A stretch of 64,000 bases of DNA from Karalla daura (taxonomy: Eukaryota; Chordata; Actinopteri; Chaetodontiformes; Leiognathidae): NCBI GenBank assembly GCA_029224185.1, contig CM055192.1, positions 20,672,739 through 20,736,738 on the forward strand, in the 5' to 3' direction. Both the position numbers and the translations under genes were made by a program. The notes under the pieces were generated by a model, which ran no database searches, had not been told where the DNA came from, and saw nothing but the letters and a program-made list of their open reading frames with translations. Shown here in pieces: positions 41,276 to 53,745 of this stretch. How positions within the stretch are numbered: position 1 is the first letter of the stretch; the number at the start of each line of letters is the position of its first letter.

Positions 41276-43899
41276 GCCCCAAGAAAATAGATCAATTGCA
41301 TTAATTTCTGGAATAATTTCTGAATTTGAAGTATTTTCATGCTTGCTTTACTTGTTGTAGCTGATGTGTCCTCCATGCTGCCTTTGTTAATATCCACTCC
41401 TTGACCCTACTGACAGTTGTATCACTGGTTACAGATAACAAGTGAGAAGGCTGTGTGAAGAGGGGAGTCTCTCATGGATATATGCTTTGACAAGCCTTCT
41501 CTACGCACTGTCCGTTCTTGACTGTAATGTGTTTTTACAGCACTGCAAGCTCAGCTACTGACAGTTCAGTAAAGCATGTTCCATAGTCTGAAGTCAAAGA
41601 GGAACAGATAGGCGTTATGCACTAATGCGTCACTTCTGAGCTGCATGTTTGTGACATTAAACCTGCTTCTTATTATACTTAAAAGAGTATTTAAGAATTG
41701 ATGTTATTTGTTTTGAATCCAGGCCTCATGAAAGGCTTCTTAACACCAAAGCCATCCATCAGTGAAGAAAAAAACTCCAAAGCAGCTCAAAAACACTCCA
41801 ATCCCTTCATGCCCTCAGAGAACACAGAGGCAATCTAAAGCTAATTATAATGAACAGCGTGCACACAATGGCATTAGAATGTATTTTTCTTTTTCAGGCA
41901 TCTACAGCCTATCATTAATCCCATGGCAACCAATGCAGCATTGGCTCAGCAGGTCCCCACTTACGTCTACGAACCAATCACTGCACAGGAGAATAACTCA
42001 AGTGAATTATCTCATAGCATAACAATTAAGTAGGGTTTTTCATCTTCTCACACAGGCTCCATTGCTGCTTGCCTTAGACAATGTATATATAAAATAATAG
42101 CTTCATGCAAAGGGTGCAGTGATCGAAATTAATGAATGTAAGTCTGTTGTGGTCTTCAAGTTCACATAACCTGCTTGCAAACACATGATTATGCATCGAG
42201 AAGTGCATGAGCGATGCAGGACATGGGCTGGGTGCTGACACTTTGCACAATCGCATGATTTATGCTATTTATGCTATTTAAAAAAAATCAGTAAAATATT
42301 CTTCTTTTTTTAATGACTTTACCTGTGTAAGCAACTGTCTTTATTAAATCCAAAACTTTCTAAAGAAAAAAAAAAGAGAAACAGGAAAATTACCACATCG
42401 TCCTGGTCTTAATATTGCTTTCATTTATCACAGCTCTGAAAGTAGAAACAAGGGATAGTGGTTTATAAACATTTTCCCAACTGCAGACTCAACTTCTTGT
42501 GCAGTGTCTCCATTTCAGCCCTCAAACTCAGCCTCATGGTACAGTTGTTTCCTCAAGTATAAGCACAGTCCTTACCACCTGTGTATATACAGTCTATACA
42601 GCATGCATATTTGTTTGTCTCCCCCATCTGGCATATGTCTCCAGCGTGAAAGTGAATGAAGCTTATTGATCATTTTGGAAGCAGCAGTTGGTTCAGTCCC
42701 GGCATGTTAATGTATTTTGTGAACAGGAGATGCTCTAAAGAAGCTTTAAGTCAGTTGCTTGTATTGTACTTGATCGTACCTGAAGTTATTTCAATCTTGT
42801 GAAAGGAAACAAGGAAACAACAGGATATAGTCACACAATAACCTCAAATTTAGAACCACTTTCCCTCCGGATTTGTTGACTAAAGTGCTTGTGAAATAGC
42901 ATCTGAGGCGTTTCTGATGGAGCCAATGTCCCTCAGCCTCTATTTTAGCACCAGAGAACAAGAGTTAAAAATACCATTTAGCCATTCTAGGTCCCCTTTA
43001 AGAAGGAGCCAAACATACACAGCACTGGGAAGGATGTGGCACATTGCCTTCAGTGCTGACTGTGTCTTCCTGTTCAGACTGATTTAATTTAATAGTTCTA
43101 GTTAAACTAGAGAGCACTCCCACTTATTATTTAATGAGAAAGGTATTTAGAGGTTTTCATCTGCGTCAGGATCTTATTACCTTGTCAGAAAAGGCAATAA
43201 TCCAAAAATGAAATAATGTTGGGTGAATTGTCACGCAACATACTCTCATGAGAGCATAAAATAATGTGTTCTTCCTCTTCTTCCTTTTATGATAGTAGTA
43301 TTTTCTTGTGGGCAGCGATAAAGAACGCTGAGGTCAATAAAAATGTGGAGAACTTTGCTCTGTTGGAATCAGTTTATAAACTGAATTAAGCCAAAACTTT
43401 CACTCCTGTTACACTTGATACTAAAACAGAGGGTTTGTTTAGATGTGTCATCAGGATAATAGGCATTCTGGCTTTGCCTTCATGTTTTCACCTGATATAG
43501 CCTCAGAATTTCCCAATGAGATCAGATCTGTTCTGCGGCGTAAATCCCAAGCATGAATAATTTAAGGTGAGATCGCATTAGCCCGGTACTCTCTTTTAAA
43601 GAAAATCTCAGGTAAAGAGGGAGGTTTTAAAAACTTTCTGAATCACTGATTACAACAGATTTTTTTGTCACAAGAAGACGTGAGAAAGAGGACTGAGACG
43701 GCACATGTTAAGAGAAATACAGTGTGGAAAAAAAGACAAAATACAACAGCAAGTTTATTTTTTTCTAAATTGTCCGAGGCTTTTAGAAAAATCTGTCTAT
43801 GTAAACCTTTGTTTGTTATGGAGTAACATGCAGTCTTGACCGCTGGAGCCTTAAATTAGAAAATTCACTTTAGCTGACATGTGTAGAAGGATTATGCGG

Positions 43900-44220
43900 T
43901 AGACGTTTTTATTTTCCTCATCAGCCAGAGTCTGTCATAAATGGCTGCTGTTATTGTTTACTATGCTAACCTCTCGACTCGCCGTTCAAGACAATATGCA
44001 GAAAGGGAGCGTGCAGACACCTCTAATGGCACACTGGAACATGTTGCCATTAGAACTGTCAGACAGAGCCACAGGACTCATTGCATATGCATTCAGAGAG
44101 CGATTTACATCCGAAGCAGGATTCACACCACTTGAACGAGGCACAGGAGGCTCCTGTTGCCTCCTGTTTTTCTCTGCCTGGGAACATTTCATAACGACGG
44201 GAACAGGTTGCCATAATGTT
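43900..44220. promoter_or_regulatory. CNE-like unique block
   Basis: Repeat-free sequence with ctgttattgtttactatgc (SOX/forkhead-like), ctcattgcatatgcattcag (octamer-like ATGCAT) and ctctaatggcac. Overlapping open frames on both strands are not recognisable. Confidence 0.3.
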
Positions 44221-45149
44221 GCATAAATACACCTGCATTTATGATTTTATTCCACACATTTATTTTTTCATTGCCATCAGTGTTTGTCGGTTATTAGGAG
44301 TGAAGTGTTATGGTTTTGTTTTTCGGACAGTGTTAGGATTAGTTATTTTGACAGAAATTTATTAGGAATTACCTTTATTTATTCACACAAAGGCAGAAAA
44401 AAAAACAGCAAGCCATTAGAGCTGCATAGTATTTTCTTGGCAAGCGCTGCAGTATTTAATTCAGTGGAGTAAAAATGACTCCAGGATTGTATTATGTCTC
44501 AAATTTGGCCCAACTAGAGCAAGTCAAATCATTGGGGACTTAAAGAGAGGCCAGAACCAAAAGACCTGATGCTTAAAAAATCTATGAATACTCACTTAAC
44601 AGTTATTAAATCAGTGTTTACTCATAGAAATCCATATTAACATGAAGATTCCTTCAAGTTGCTATTTTATAAAACTAATGACTGTAGAAGGGACCACACA
44701 AGCATCATCTCCACTCCTATTGATGGGCACAAATAGATGCAGAGACCCTGTTTGCATATCGATACTGGTGCTTGCTCCACCAGTCATGAGGCCCTATCGC
44801 TGTATGAGACAGTGAGAGCGATTTCACCAACTGCGTTGCATCTGCCAAGTTTCTCCACCCGCACCACAGCAGCTGTTTTCACACGACCGTTACGCATGAC
44901 TGTGGATATTATCACATGTTGTTAATTAACACGGATGTGATATCTCAGTCATCGTCATTTAACTTCAGACAGAAGATCACTGATTTATTTACAATTTTCA
45001 TTTTGAGACAGAGTTCATCCATACAATTCTAGATATCATAAATGCACAAACTAAATTAAAAAAGGTGAAATTGAATGAATGAAAAAACCTAAATATGACA
45101 TTTTAGACAATGCTGTGCAGTTTGCAAACTTCATGGTCAGTCCCTTAAG

Positions 45150-45345
45150 TTACCCACTTTGTACCTTAACAGTGTTGAAAGGATCTGCTGCAGAGAATAC
45201 ACTCAGTCACTCCCAATACACATGGGAGAGGGTCTGAGGGTGGTGGATTTGGAGTCTCTACTTAAACCAAAAAATGCATGTTTTTGGACTAGAAGAGCCT
45301 GGAGTACCTTTGACCTTCACTGGAGTTCACATAGAACCAGAGCTG
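45150..45345 (-). repeat. Degenerate SINE-like repeat fragment (copy J)
   Basis: It shares a 32-bp block with copy D (45159-45190). It then shows a decayed tagged middle (gagtctctacttaaacc, aaatgcatgtttttggact, ggagtacc). The head is lost. Confidence 0.5.
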
Positions 45346-45828
45346 ATGGAAAACTTACCAAATCATGTTGTCTGATCCTTATGTCCCTCATGTTTGCAGT
45401 AATGTCATATACAAGGTGACAAATCTGTCCTTTTAAGTGGTTCTTCAAAAGACATTTGCCACCATCAACATCTCCAAAACTCTCATATTATTAAACCCTG
45501 ATTGCTGTGACTCTGCTGGAGAAGATCAGTTGCCTCCTAAATTAGATTTTCAAGATCTGGTGATGAACTCGTTGTCAGAGCTTTTTGTCAAGCGGTCCAG
45601 AGATTAGCCATGTCTTGTGGGTAAAGGCCATTTGAGCAGAGAGGAACAAAACCCCTCGTTGCCTGTGATGCATCTGAATGAGAAAGAGCACATAAAAGCG
45701 ATTTGCTTCAAATGATTTTTCTTACGGGGCCATCTTCTGTGAGTGCCCTCTCCCATTGAGTTCTTTTGGCAGAAGAGCTCCATTACAATGATTTAGTCTG
45801 CACTGAACAAGCATGCGCTAAAATCAGC

Positions 45829-45901
45829 ACACACACACACACACACACATGCACACACACATGCACACACACTCACACACACATACAAGCGCTCACACAC
45901 T
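45829..45901. repeat. Interrupted (CA)n tract
   Basis: A CA-rich tract of about 70 bp broken by tg and tc units (cacatgcacacacacatgc and similar). Confidence 0.85.
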
Positions 45902-46325
45902 TGTACCTCAGGGCAAGAGACCCATCAATTAGAGTGGGTTCAGTCAAGTCATCATCATCTTCCCCTTTTCTTTTTTTTTCATCCTCACTGCACAGAAGTG
46001 GCACAATATAGACTCTCAACCCCTTTGAGCACTTTCAGATCTGGAGCACTTGCATAAGAGACTGTTTTATACGAGCGTAAGCAAAAATAAGAACCCAGAC
46101 TTTGCCTCCATATTGGGAGAGGATGTTGTTGTAAAGGTGTGAAAGTCAGCAGGGATACATGATTGGCAGAGTGAAGTTGAGGCCATCCGATCGTGTTTGT
46201 CTCCCCGTTTCTGTTTTTGCTCTGCACCTCTGCTGTTCGCTGTCCTGGATGTGAAGGCTGGTGTGCTCGTCAAGGAGCTGCATTTACCTTGTGCTGTCAG
46301 ATGTCGTCTCGGGAAGATGTTGAGC

Positions 46326-46329
<4 letters not shown>

Positions 46330-46364
<35 letters not shown>
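46330..46364. repeat. (CA)17 microsatellite
   Basis: A perfect 35-bp tract in unique sequence. Confidence 0.95.
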
Positions 46365-46366
<2 letters not shown>

Positions 46367-47539
46367 TGCCCTCCCACATCTGTCTTTGATTTCAAGTCCT
46401 ATTCACTGTTTACAAGCTTATGCACCGCTGTGATGTGCATGTACACCTTACTACCTGCTGACTTTTTCTTACCATTGCAGAGCAACTGATGTTACAGTAA
46501 AATGCAAAAAACAGCCTCCTGGGTGACTTAGAATGGTTTAGTCTTTCATGTATCCTTGTTCTCTGGTGTTTATACAAGCTACAGAAAGTTGTTTTAATCA
46601 AAAATTACTCTAACTCTGTTACAAGACCTTTTACTATCCTATTATTGTGTGGTAATATTTCAGTCCATATCTGCACAGGACAGACACCCTCCCTGCTTTT
46701 CTGGTAGCCACAGATTTACTCTGATTAGTTGTCGAGCTTGAGACTCATGTGAATGACAGAGAGACAGAAAGATATAGCTATTTATTTACGAGCCCTGCAG
46801 GTTTGAATCAGAATCAGAGGACGAATCAGTTTTGTAGGTATGCTGCAATTTCATTAGAAACTACACCAAATAACTGACTTGCAGTTGTGTGCTTTCATTT
46901 ATTTACGTACCTAAATGGAAGCGAGCATACGCATTATTTTGGATACAATTTCAGTACCCTAAATATTTCTGTTTGTATCTTTGTATGTACTACATATATT
47001 TATAAATGATAACAATATGATGTTTTTGGACCTGCTATACATCTTTGGACTATTATAGACTGTTGTTACTCAATAAAGCCAACGCTAACACGGCTTCTCA
47101 TTCCAGGTTTGTGAGTTATTACGGGTTAGGTGAAGAAATAAGCCTTGAAAATGGAATAGAATAGAAAAATGCATCATACACATCAGTTTGACCCTCAGGA
47201 CACACACCTTGAGTTCTGTGAGTGACAAAGAATGTAAACATGAAAAAAAAAATCAATTGGGATCCTTTGAGGAGGTCAGTAAAGTAAACATGCAAGCCAA
47301 GTAAACATCAGCATGTTGGCAATGTCTCTGTGATCATGTGCAGCCTCACACGGCTGCAGACTCCTAATCTTGTTTGAATGTAAAACTGCATCTATAGGTT
47401 TTTTGTTTTTTTTCAATATCCTGGTTCTGTACCGAAGGTAATATAGACAGAAAATGCCACCAAAACAAGCAGATAACAAATACAGGAGGAGCAGCAGAGT
47501 GTTACCAGTGTGAATGCTGTTTTCTTTCCTTGCCTTTCA

Positions 47540-47900
47540 GTCCAATCCACACCAATTCACTTTGATGGATTTGCAGCACAGGCTCTGTCTTCAATGCTTC
47601 AAGATCTGCTTATTGTCATTCGGTGCATTTCCATTACACCTGATATGTGCAGATATTCTCTCTATTTTATGAAAAACTGTCATGACAGATGTGCTGGCTC
47701 TGTGCTCCTAATGGCAGATGTATCAGACAATTCATTTGCTATGCAAACTGGTCCTGTCCTGGCAATAACAGGGATAGTTCAACTTATTAAGAATGAGCAC
47801 TTATTTCAGAGATTCATTTCTGACTATTACCTGAGCTGGAACCATGACATGATAGAAGCAAAAGCAGCCATGAACCCAGAAACAGTACTTTGTCTTTAGT
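47540..47900. promoter_or_regulatory. Unique block with a 129-codon open frame, CNE-like or possible exon
   Basis: An acceptor-like tttctttccttgcctttcag ends at 47540 and a frame stays open from 47510 to 47899. The translation (it includes RCISITPDMCRYSLYFMKNC) has no recognisable domain. The composition is no more coding-like than that of the neighbours, and no donor is evident before the stop. It may be a noncoding element, a chance frame or, less likely, a terminal exon. Confidence 0.25.
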
Positions 47901-48274
47901 TTGTTTTAAAATATTGCAAGTACATCTGTGGAGACCACTCGTATTCACTTGCCTTCCATTTCACCACAGTTCAGCGGATACAACTGTCTCCACATTGAAG
48001 GAGCCTTTATACAATCGGCCCGGTTTTAGAGGTCAGCTACATCAGGTGAGAGTATACTTTTGGAGGCTTTCTGAAAAACGTATTTCGTCCTGTGCGGAGC
48101 AGTGGCCTTTCTGAACTACCTGTTTTGTCAGAGAGTGCTCTGATAGGTTCCTTCAGCCCGAGGGTCAGAGCAGCGGCCATATTGATTCTGCTGTTTATAA
48201 AGACAGTAGCAAACAGGGCTGACTCTGAATGCCAACAAGAGCGCTTTGAAAAAAAGGCACAGCCTGGAGGTATT

Positions 48275-48430
48275 CCTCTTTCCCCTGCCTCTTTCCTTCC
48301 TCTCTGTTTACCTTTATAGCATTTTGCTCTCTCTATCTCATCGTTTCTCTCTCTGCCTTTCTCCGTGTACTCACAATCGCTGTCTCCCCTCTCTTTCTGT
48401 CTACACGCCTCGCTCTTTATCTCCCCGCCA
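48275..48430. repeat. Pyrimidine-rich tract
   Basis: About 155 bp of the + strand are mostly C and T (tctttcccctgcctctttcc, ctctctctgcctttctcc). Its composition is the complement of the tract at 26793. Confidence 0.7.
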
Positions 48431-48921
48431 CATATTCTATGGCTCAGTAATTTTAAATAAGATAAGCAAGAATCATGACGATCAGACAAACACAGCTGTT
48501 ATGAGAATGTCCATAAGAGACCGTGTTTGTTGTGTGGAAAATTCTCCGCCGTCCTGCTATGGATTTCTCTGACAAGTTGATAAGTAACGCAATTAAATGG
48601 TCGGTGCGCCGCAGAACAGGGATTATTTATTCATGGCTAAAGCTCATTAAATTTTTTGTAACAAAAGCTTCCTCTGAGTCTTTTTTATGGCGTGTGTGTT
48701 TCATTTTATCTCATTTATGTGGATTCCAGAGGGTTATGGCCCAGTGTTGGAATTAATGTGAGCCAAGTACGTTTTGAAATCGTACCTTTGTACAGGTACA
48801 GCACGCTGGCTACCAGTAACAAACAAAAGAAGCCATTTCATGTACCTATCTGCTTGTAATTCCTCCTCTCAGATAAAGCTGCACCTGCTATGACATTTTA
48901 GTCAATGCGTTATGGCTTATA

Positions 48922-49000
48922 TCACAGGACACACACACACACACCGGCCTGAACATGCTTGTTTCTGGACTGTTTTTGAACTACCTGGACCAAGTCCTAG
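48922..49000 (-). repeat. Possible SINE-like fragment with short CA tract (copy K)
   Basis: A ttatatcacaggacacac word is followed by a short CA tract and then gaacatgcttgtttctggactg, which resembles the family's middle. The fragment is short and much decayed. Confidence 0.35.
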
Positions 49001-49080
49001 TATTTTTGCTTACATAAATACAAAAATTGTATCCACACCAGGACCATTACAAAGCAAAAATCTCTGTATCTTTATTGTAA

Positions 49081-49114
49081 TCTTTATTGTGTTATATATA
49101 TAACACAATAAAGA
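49081..49114. repeat. 34-bp perfect palindrome
   Basis: The 17-bp half-sequence tctttattgtgttatat is followed immediately by its exact reverse complement. The centre is a TATATATA run. A partial extra copy of the outer word (tctttattgt) lies just upstream at about 49070. There is no spacer, so this is not a hairpin gene of known type. Confidence 0.9.
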
Positions 49115-50236
49115 GTTTTTCCACCAATTGGGGCCTGATCCAAGAATGGTTATGTGGCACTCACCTCTTTAGCAAATTCTGATGGTTCAATTCCTCTGTA
49201 AACTGTATTTCTGTTTAAATCTAATGATGTAAAAAAAATAATAAAGTAAGTAAATTTAAAAGCAAAAACTCGGTTTTCTCTCTCCACAAAATCTCCCAGG
49301 AGGAGGTTCAAACAAGCTGTCATGGTGTTGATGAAAGGCACAAAGGCATAGAAAAGTTTTAAAAATGTAGTAGAATAAACTGCAGTTCAGGTGGATACAA
49401 TAGGATATTCAATAGATGTAGTTAGGATTTCACTTTTACCTAAAGCTGCTATTGTTGCTGTCATAAAAAAAAAAACATGTTTGGCGAATATTGCTGTCAC
49501 AACAATGTAAAAAGCTTTGGTGTGTGTTGAAACTGCAGAATAAAACTGCCTGTTTTGCAATTCTTGACACTGCGTTTCAGCTCATTGTTTAGCTCCTCAG
49601 CCTACAACATCATTGTTTTCGGTTCATTTTCAAGCACAGCAGGCAGTGATTTTTCAGTGAAAAAGCTCTGAAAACCCCACTGTACTGTGCATGCTCCCTG
49701 CTCAACAGCAGACAAGAGACAGATGCAGTCAGAGCTTTGCTGGGGAACACAGTGGAGCATTCAGTGGCTCGGGAGCCTGATATTTCCCTCTGGAGCTGGT
49801 GGAGAAGAAAAACAGTGAATATTAGACTTACTTTTACCATCATTAAATCCTCAGATGATGCCGCCATCCAGGGCTCAGTGCACAGAGACTGCAGAGCGTT
49901 GGTTTACCGCTGTGGAGACGAGAGGGATTTGTGCAATAGTGTGACGCCAACCACCCTGTGCTGAATGTGAAGAAGACTGGGGAGATGGGCTCTGACCCTG
50001 GAGTGGTGTGTAATCTTATGCTGGTGGTTATTCACAATGAATTCATCACTTCGCTCAGGGCTGCTCTCACGGGCACCGAGCTCCATGACCATTACCACCT
50101 GCCGAAAAACGCACTCAGCTGGACGACCGGTGCTCAGAGTCTCTGTAGCAATGGCACTAAACAGACTCAGGGGCTGCAGAGATGAGCAGAGGCTCAAGTA
50201 ACTATGTTACCACCAAGCAACGGAGAGTATCTGTCC

Positions 50237-50423
<187 letters not shown>

Positions 50424-51774
50424 CAGACCACCACCAAATGAAGTGGTGGTTGTCAGTTGTATCCAGTGTGAGCCAGTCTGTTTTTCTTCCCAATAAATTA
50501 TTGTATTAATCCTACCTTTCTCCCGTTCCACCTCTTCAAGGTACTTTTCTTTTACTCATTCTTAGTTTGTCTCCCTGCGGATCTCTGCCTGCTTTGTCTC
50601 TGTTGCATTTTTGATCCCTTGTTTTTTACTATTCCTTCTAATTAGCCCATTAAAGCTTGTCTTTTCTTTGGGGGCCTGCTTTATGTGTTACTTGTGGGTT
50701 CATAATCAGCACATTTTCTTTACTCTGTGCACGTCACCTTCGTCTTGTGTGAGTTATTTGAGGTCTGTGGTGCCACCAGCATATTTTACCATATAACAGT
50801 ACATTATGAACACTGTTAATGTCCTGAATTGCTAATGTCTGGCAGCAGTGGACAAGGACGTTCCTGACATTTCTTTTAGATGTCGCTGTAGTGTGTGTGT
50901 GTGTAGGTGTGTGCTTGTGTGTTATGCAAAATCCCTTCTCTGAAATCATTAAAGTTTTACGTATTATCTTTCAATGCAGATTATAAAATAACAAATACTT
51001 TACCCATAAATTGTGACCATATCTATTTTATTTTCATTAAATAAAGCGGGTTAGGGTTAGGGTTGACATGCATCAGTTGATGCATTAAACATAATTACAA
51101 ACTCTGTTACAGTAAATCCATAAAATCACATAAATTAAACAAAAATGGAAAATGGCAAAAAGTTCAAGTTGTTTATCTAGTATCTTATCTTTTTTTGCTG
51201 TTGTTAATTAAGATAAGCTACACTGTGAAATTCCTCTTTTATTCTCACTCCTAATGGAGATGCTGACACTGAGCTTGTCTGAGTGGTGGCCTGTGCCACA
51301 GCATGTCCACTCTGGGCAGCAGAAAGTCTCGCCCCATAGACTTGTGACAACACCTTCCACCTTGTCTTAATTGCCAACTTTATTTATAGATCGAGCAGTC
51401 GGCCGTGTAGCGCCCGAGGGCAGCACTGCACATCGGCCGCAGCAACAGTTGCATCAGCCTGGCTCTGCCATCTGTCAAGTGGGCTGGTGTTCAGGACAAT
51501 GTTGTGGTCACATTGTGATGACAAATGTTAACAAACTGCTGTGAAAAAAAAACAAAAAAAACAAAGAAATATAAAACGTTCCTTGGTGCTTTGTCTGATA
51601 AAGATTCTCATGCACAACCTGGAGCCATTTTGTAGTAAAGTGCAACAGCAATACAACGGTGTAGCTGTGTTACCTCTTGAACTAGAGTGGTTGAATGGAG
51701 ACTCGACCTTCGTTCTCTGGTGTTAACATGGAAGCTATCGAACATTGTTTTCATTAGAAATGCCTCAGATACCT

Positions 51775-51822
51775 TTTTTTAAAAGACATTTTAAAAATCT
51801 TTTTAAAAGACATTTTAAAAAT
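51775..51822. repeat. Two 24-bp tandem units
   Basis: The unit (t/c)tttttaaaagacatttta followed by aaaat occurs twice in tandem, with one base difference between the units (51775-51798 and 51799-51822). Confidence 0.85.
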
Positions 51823-52943
51823 ATTATGGCCTGCTACTGCATAGACCTGTTGTTTCATGCATATATGGCTACCACATATAGGCTCTGCTCTGCTCTTACT
51901 CTGCTGCCTTGCCTGCTATACAACAATGTTTAACACATTTTTCTTGAACTAAGCGGCAAATACAGAGATACAGCTATAGAATACATTCACACCCAGCCTT
52001 ATATAGGAATGATAATGGGGAATCACCACAGGAAGTTCACAGTGTGCCTGTATTTACATGATGAAGTTGGGGCCATGCAAACTATTTCAGTGATGGTATG
52101 GTTTGTGTCACATTCAGTCGCTGTTAGCATTAACCTGAAGCTGCTATTGAATGGCTGAAATTTATATGAGAAAGTGACCTTGAATATACACAAATTAGTT
52201 TTGCTCATTCCAGGTCCTTTTTTTGAAGGAGCTGTTCATACTAGATAAATAAAAATAATCACACAGGGGCACAAATCATTTCCTTGCCTGTGCCAGAGGT
52301 CTGTAGTCTGCTAGGCTGAGTTTCACAACATGACCGCTGTCCTCCCGGATGATGGCACATGAGGTGACCCTCAGCTTGTCTTCAGGGGTTCTGCGTGACG
52401 TCCCACAGCCCGCCACCACACTCATCATGAATGAGCGTTATTCTGCATCCCCGGGGTCTGGGGAGAAGCACATCCACCCCACCCCCCCCCCACCCACGCA
52501 CCCTCCTCAACTCCACTGTTTATTTACCCTGATGGAGATTCCTAATTCAATTTGGCAAGATGGGAGCGTCCTCCTACCCTTGCTCTGTGCAGCTGGGTGT
52601 CTCCTTCATATGGCCCTTCCTCACCTGCCTGACTTACTTACACTCTGCGCCGAGTCACTGGATAAAATATTTCAGAATCCGTTACATAATTGGTGCCAGA
52701 GAGGGACCCTCAGATTTTTGTTGCTGCTGTTCTAATTTTCTGCCCTTCCACTTGACATTTGTATAAAAAGATACTCACATTGTCTTTCTTTGTGCTGTTT
52801 CCCCCATGGCACTGTCACCTTTTTAAATATGTAATGTAAATTAGATTGGATGGAAAGTAACAAATTAATTCTTTCATTATTAAGTTAAAGGTTATCGTGA
52901 ATGCTGGGGAATGGAAACTGGCTGATGCTTAAAATCTTCATCA

Positions 52944-52971
52944 GTCATCATCATCATCAGCAGCAGCAGCA
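52944..52971. repeat. Compound (CAT)n(CAG)n trinucleotide tract
   Basis: Four or five cat units run directly into about five cag units. There is no supported reading frame around it, so it does not indicate a polyglutamine exon. Confidence 0.8.
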
Positions 52972-53599
52972 AAGCGAAAAACAAACTAAGGCAGCAGAGT
53001 CATTCCAAACCTGTGTGCATCATAGGAGGAAGGGCAAAGTAGTTGATTTGGCAAACACACAACATAAAGTTGGGTTCCCTGCATGTCATTTTTTGTAGGA
53101 CTTTACGACCTTGTTGAACAATTCTTGCTTTATCCAAAAACATTTGCTCTTGAATGTAGTTTGAGTTGGACAGTCCTGCAGAAACAAAGCAAGGGAAATG
53201 TATAGTTCATCTGTGTCTGAAAACTGTATTTTCCACAGTCATTCATATGAGGGTGTTGTGGTGGACAGATTGAAGAGGTTGGACAGGTTGGGTAAGTTGA
53301 GGGTAGTCATACTGTCACATATATCTCATGTAGTCACCGAGAGTAGCCACACCATACACAACCAGACAAACACACCGTTCAAACCTGATGTTAAGGTTGC
53401 AAACTCCTCCTTAACTAGACCACAGCTGCCCCCATCATTGTCATGTTATTTGAAGTTGATATTCTTTGTTCCCCCCTAATCTTGCTTCATTCAAGATTGG
53501 TATCTATACCATGTCTATGTTAGGGTGGTGCTAAAACAGAGGGTATACACAACCTCGGACACACAAGATAAACCACACATTTGTTTGTCCACATCTCTA

Positions 53600-53745
53600 T
53601 TATACTGATCATAGTAGGTAGTGCTCATTTGTGTCAGACTTTTAATCTTAGGTTCCAGGGTTCAAGATCCTGTTCAGGCACTCCTACCTCCTGGAACTTC
53701 CCTGCTGTGGGATGACTAAAAGGAAATATGTCTGTTGTTGTTCAC
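53600..53745 (+). repeat. Possible tRNA-headed SINE-like relic
   Basis: A box-B-like ggttcaagatcc (one inserted base) at about 53659 is followed some 45 bp later by ccctgctgtgggatgacta, similar to the ccactgtgggactaataaa ending seen in other fish repeats. This is weak evidence. Confidence 0.3.

Larger units (their letters stand above)
39001..43899. other. Noncoding, mostly unique sequence
   Basis: Apart from the small repeat fragments at 40246 and 41060, it is AT-rich and unique. A cagtgcgtgcc-type CpG patch lies at 40540-40575. No exon is supported. Confidence 0.5.
44221..47539. other. Noncoding sequence with CA tracts
   Basis: It holds SINE-like copy J and the CA tracts at 45829 and 46330. 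A gaatcagaatcagaggac word at 46806 may be a trace of a dispersed repeat. No exon is supported. Confidence 0.5.

Noticed and set aside
51049..51065. Interstitial telomere sequence
   Set aside because: Only about two and a half TTAGGG units are present, which is expected by chance or from simple-sequence turnover.
52349..52735. 128-codon open frame including a proline run
   Set aside because: The proline run is a C-rich simple sequence and the rest is unrecognisable. No splice sites of quality were seen.
52944..52971. Polyglutamine-coding CAG tract
   Set aside because: It is short, adjacent to a CAT run, and not inside a supported exon.
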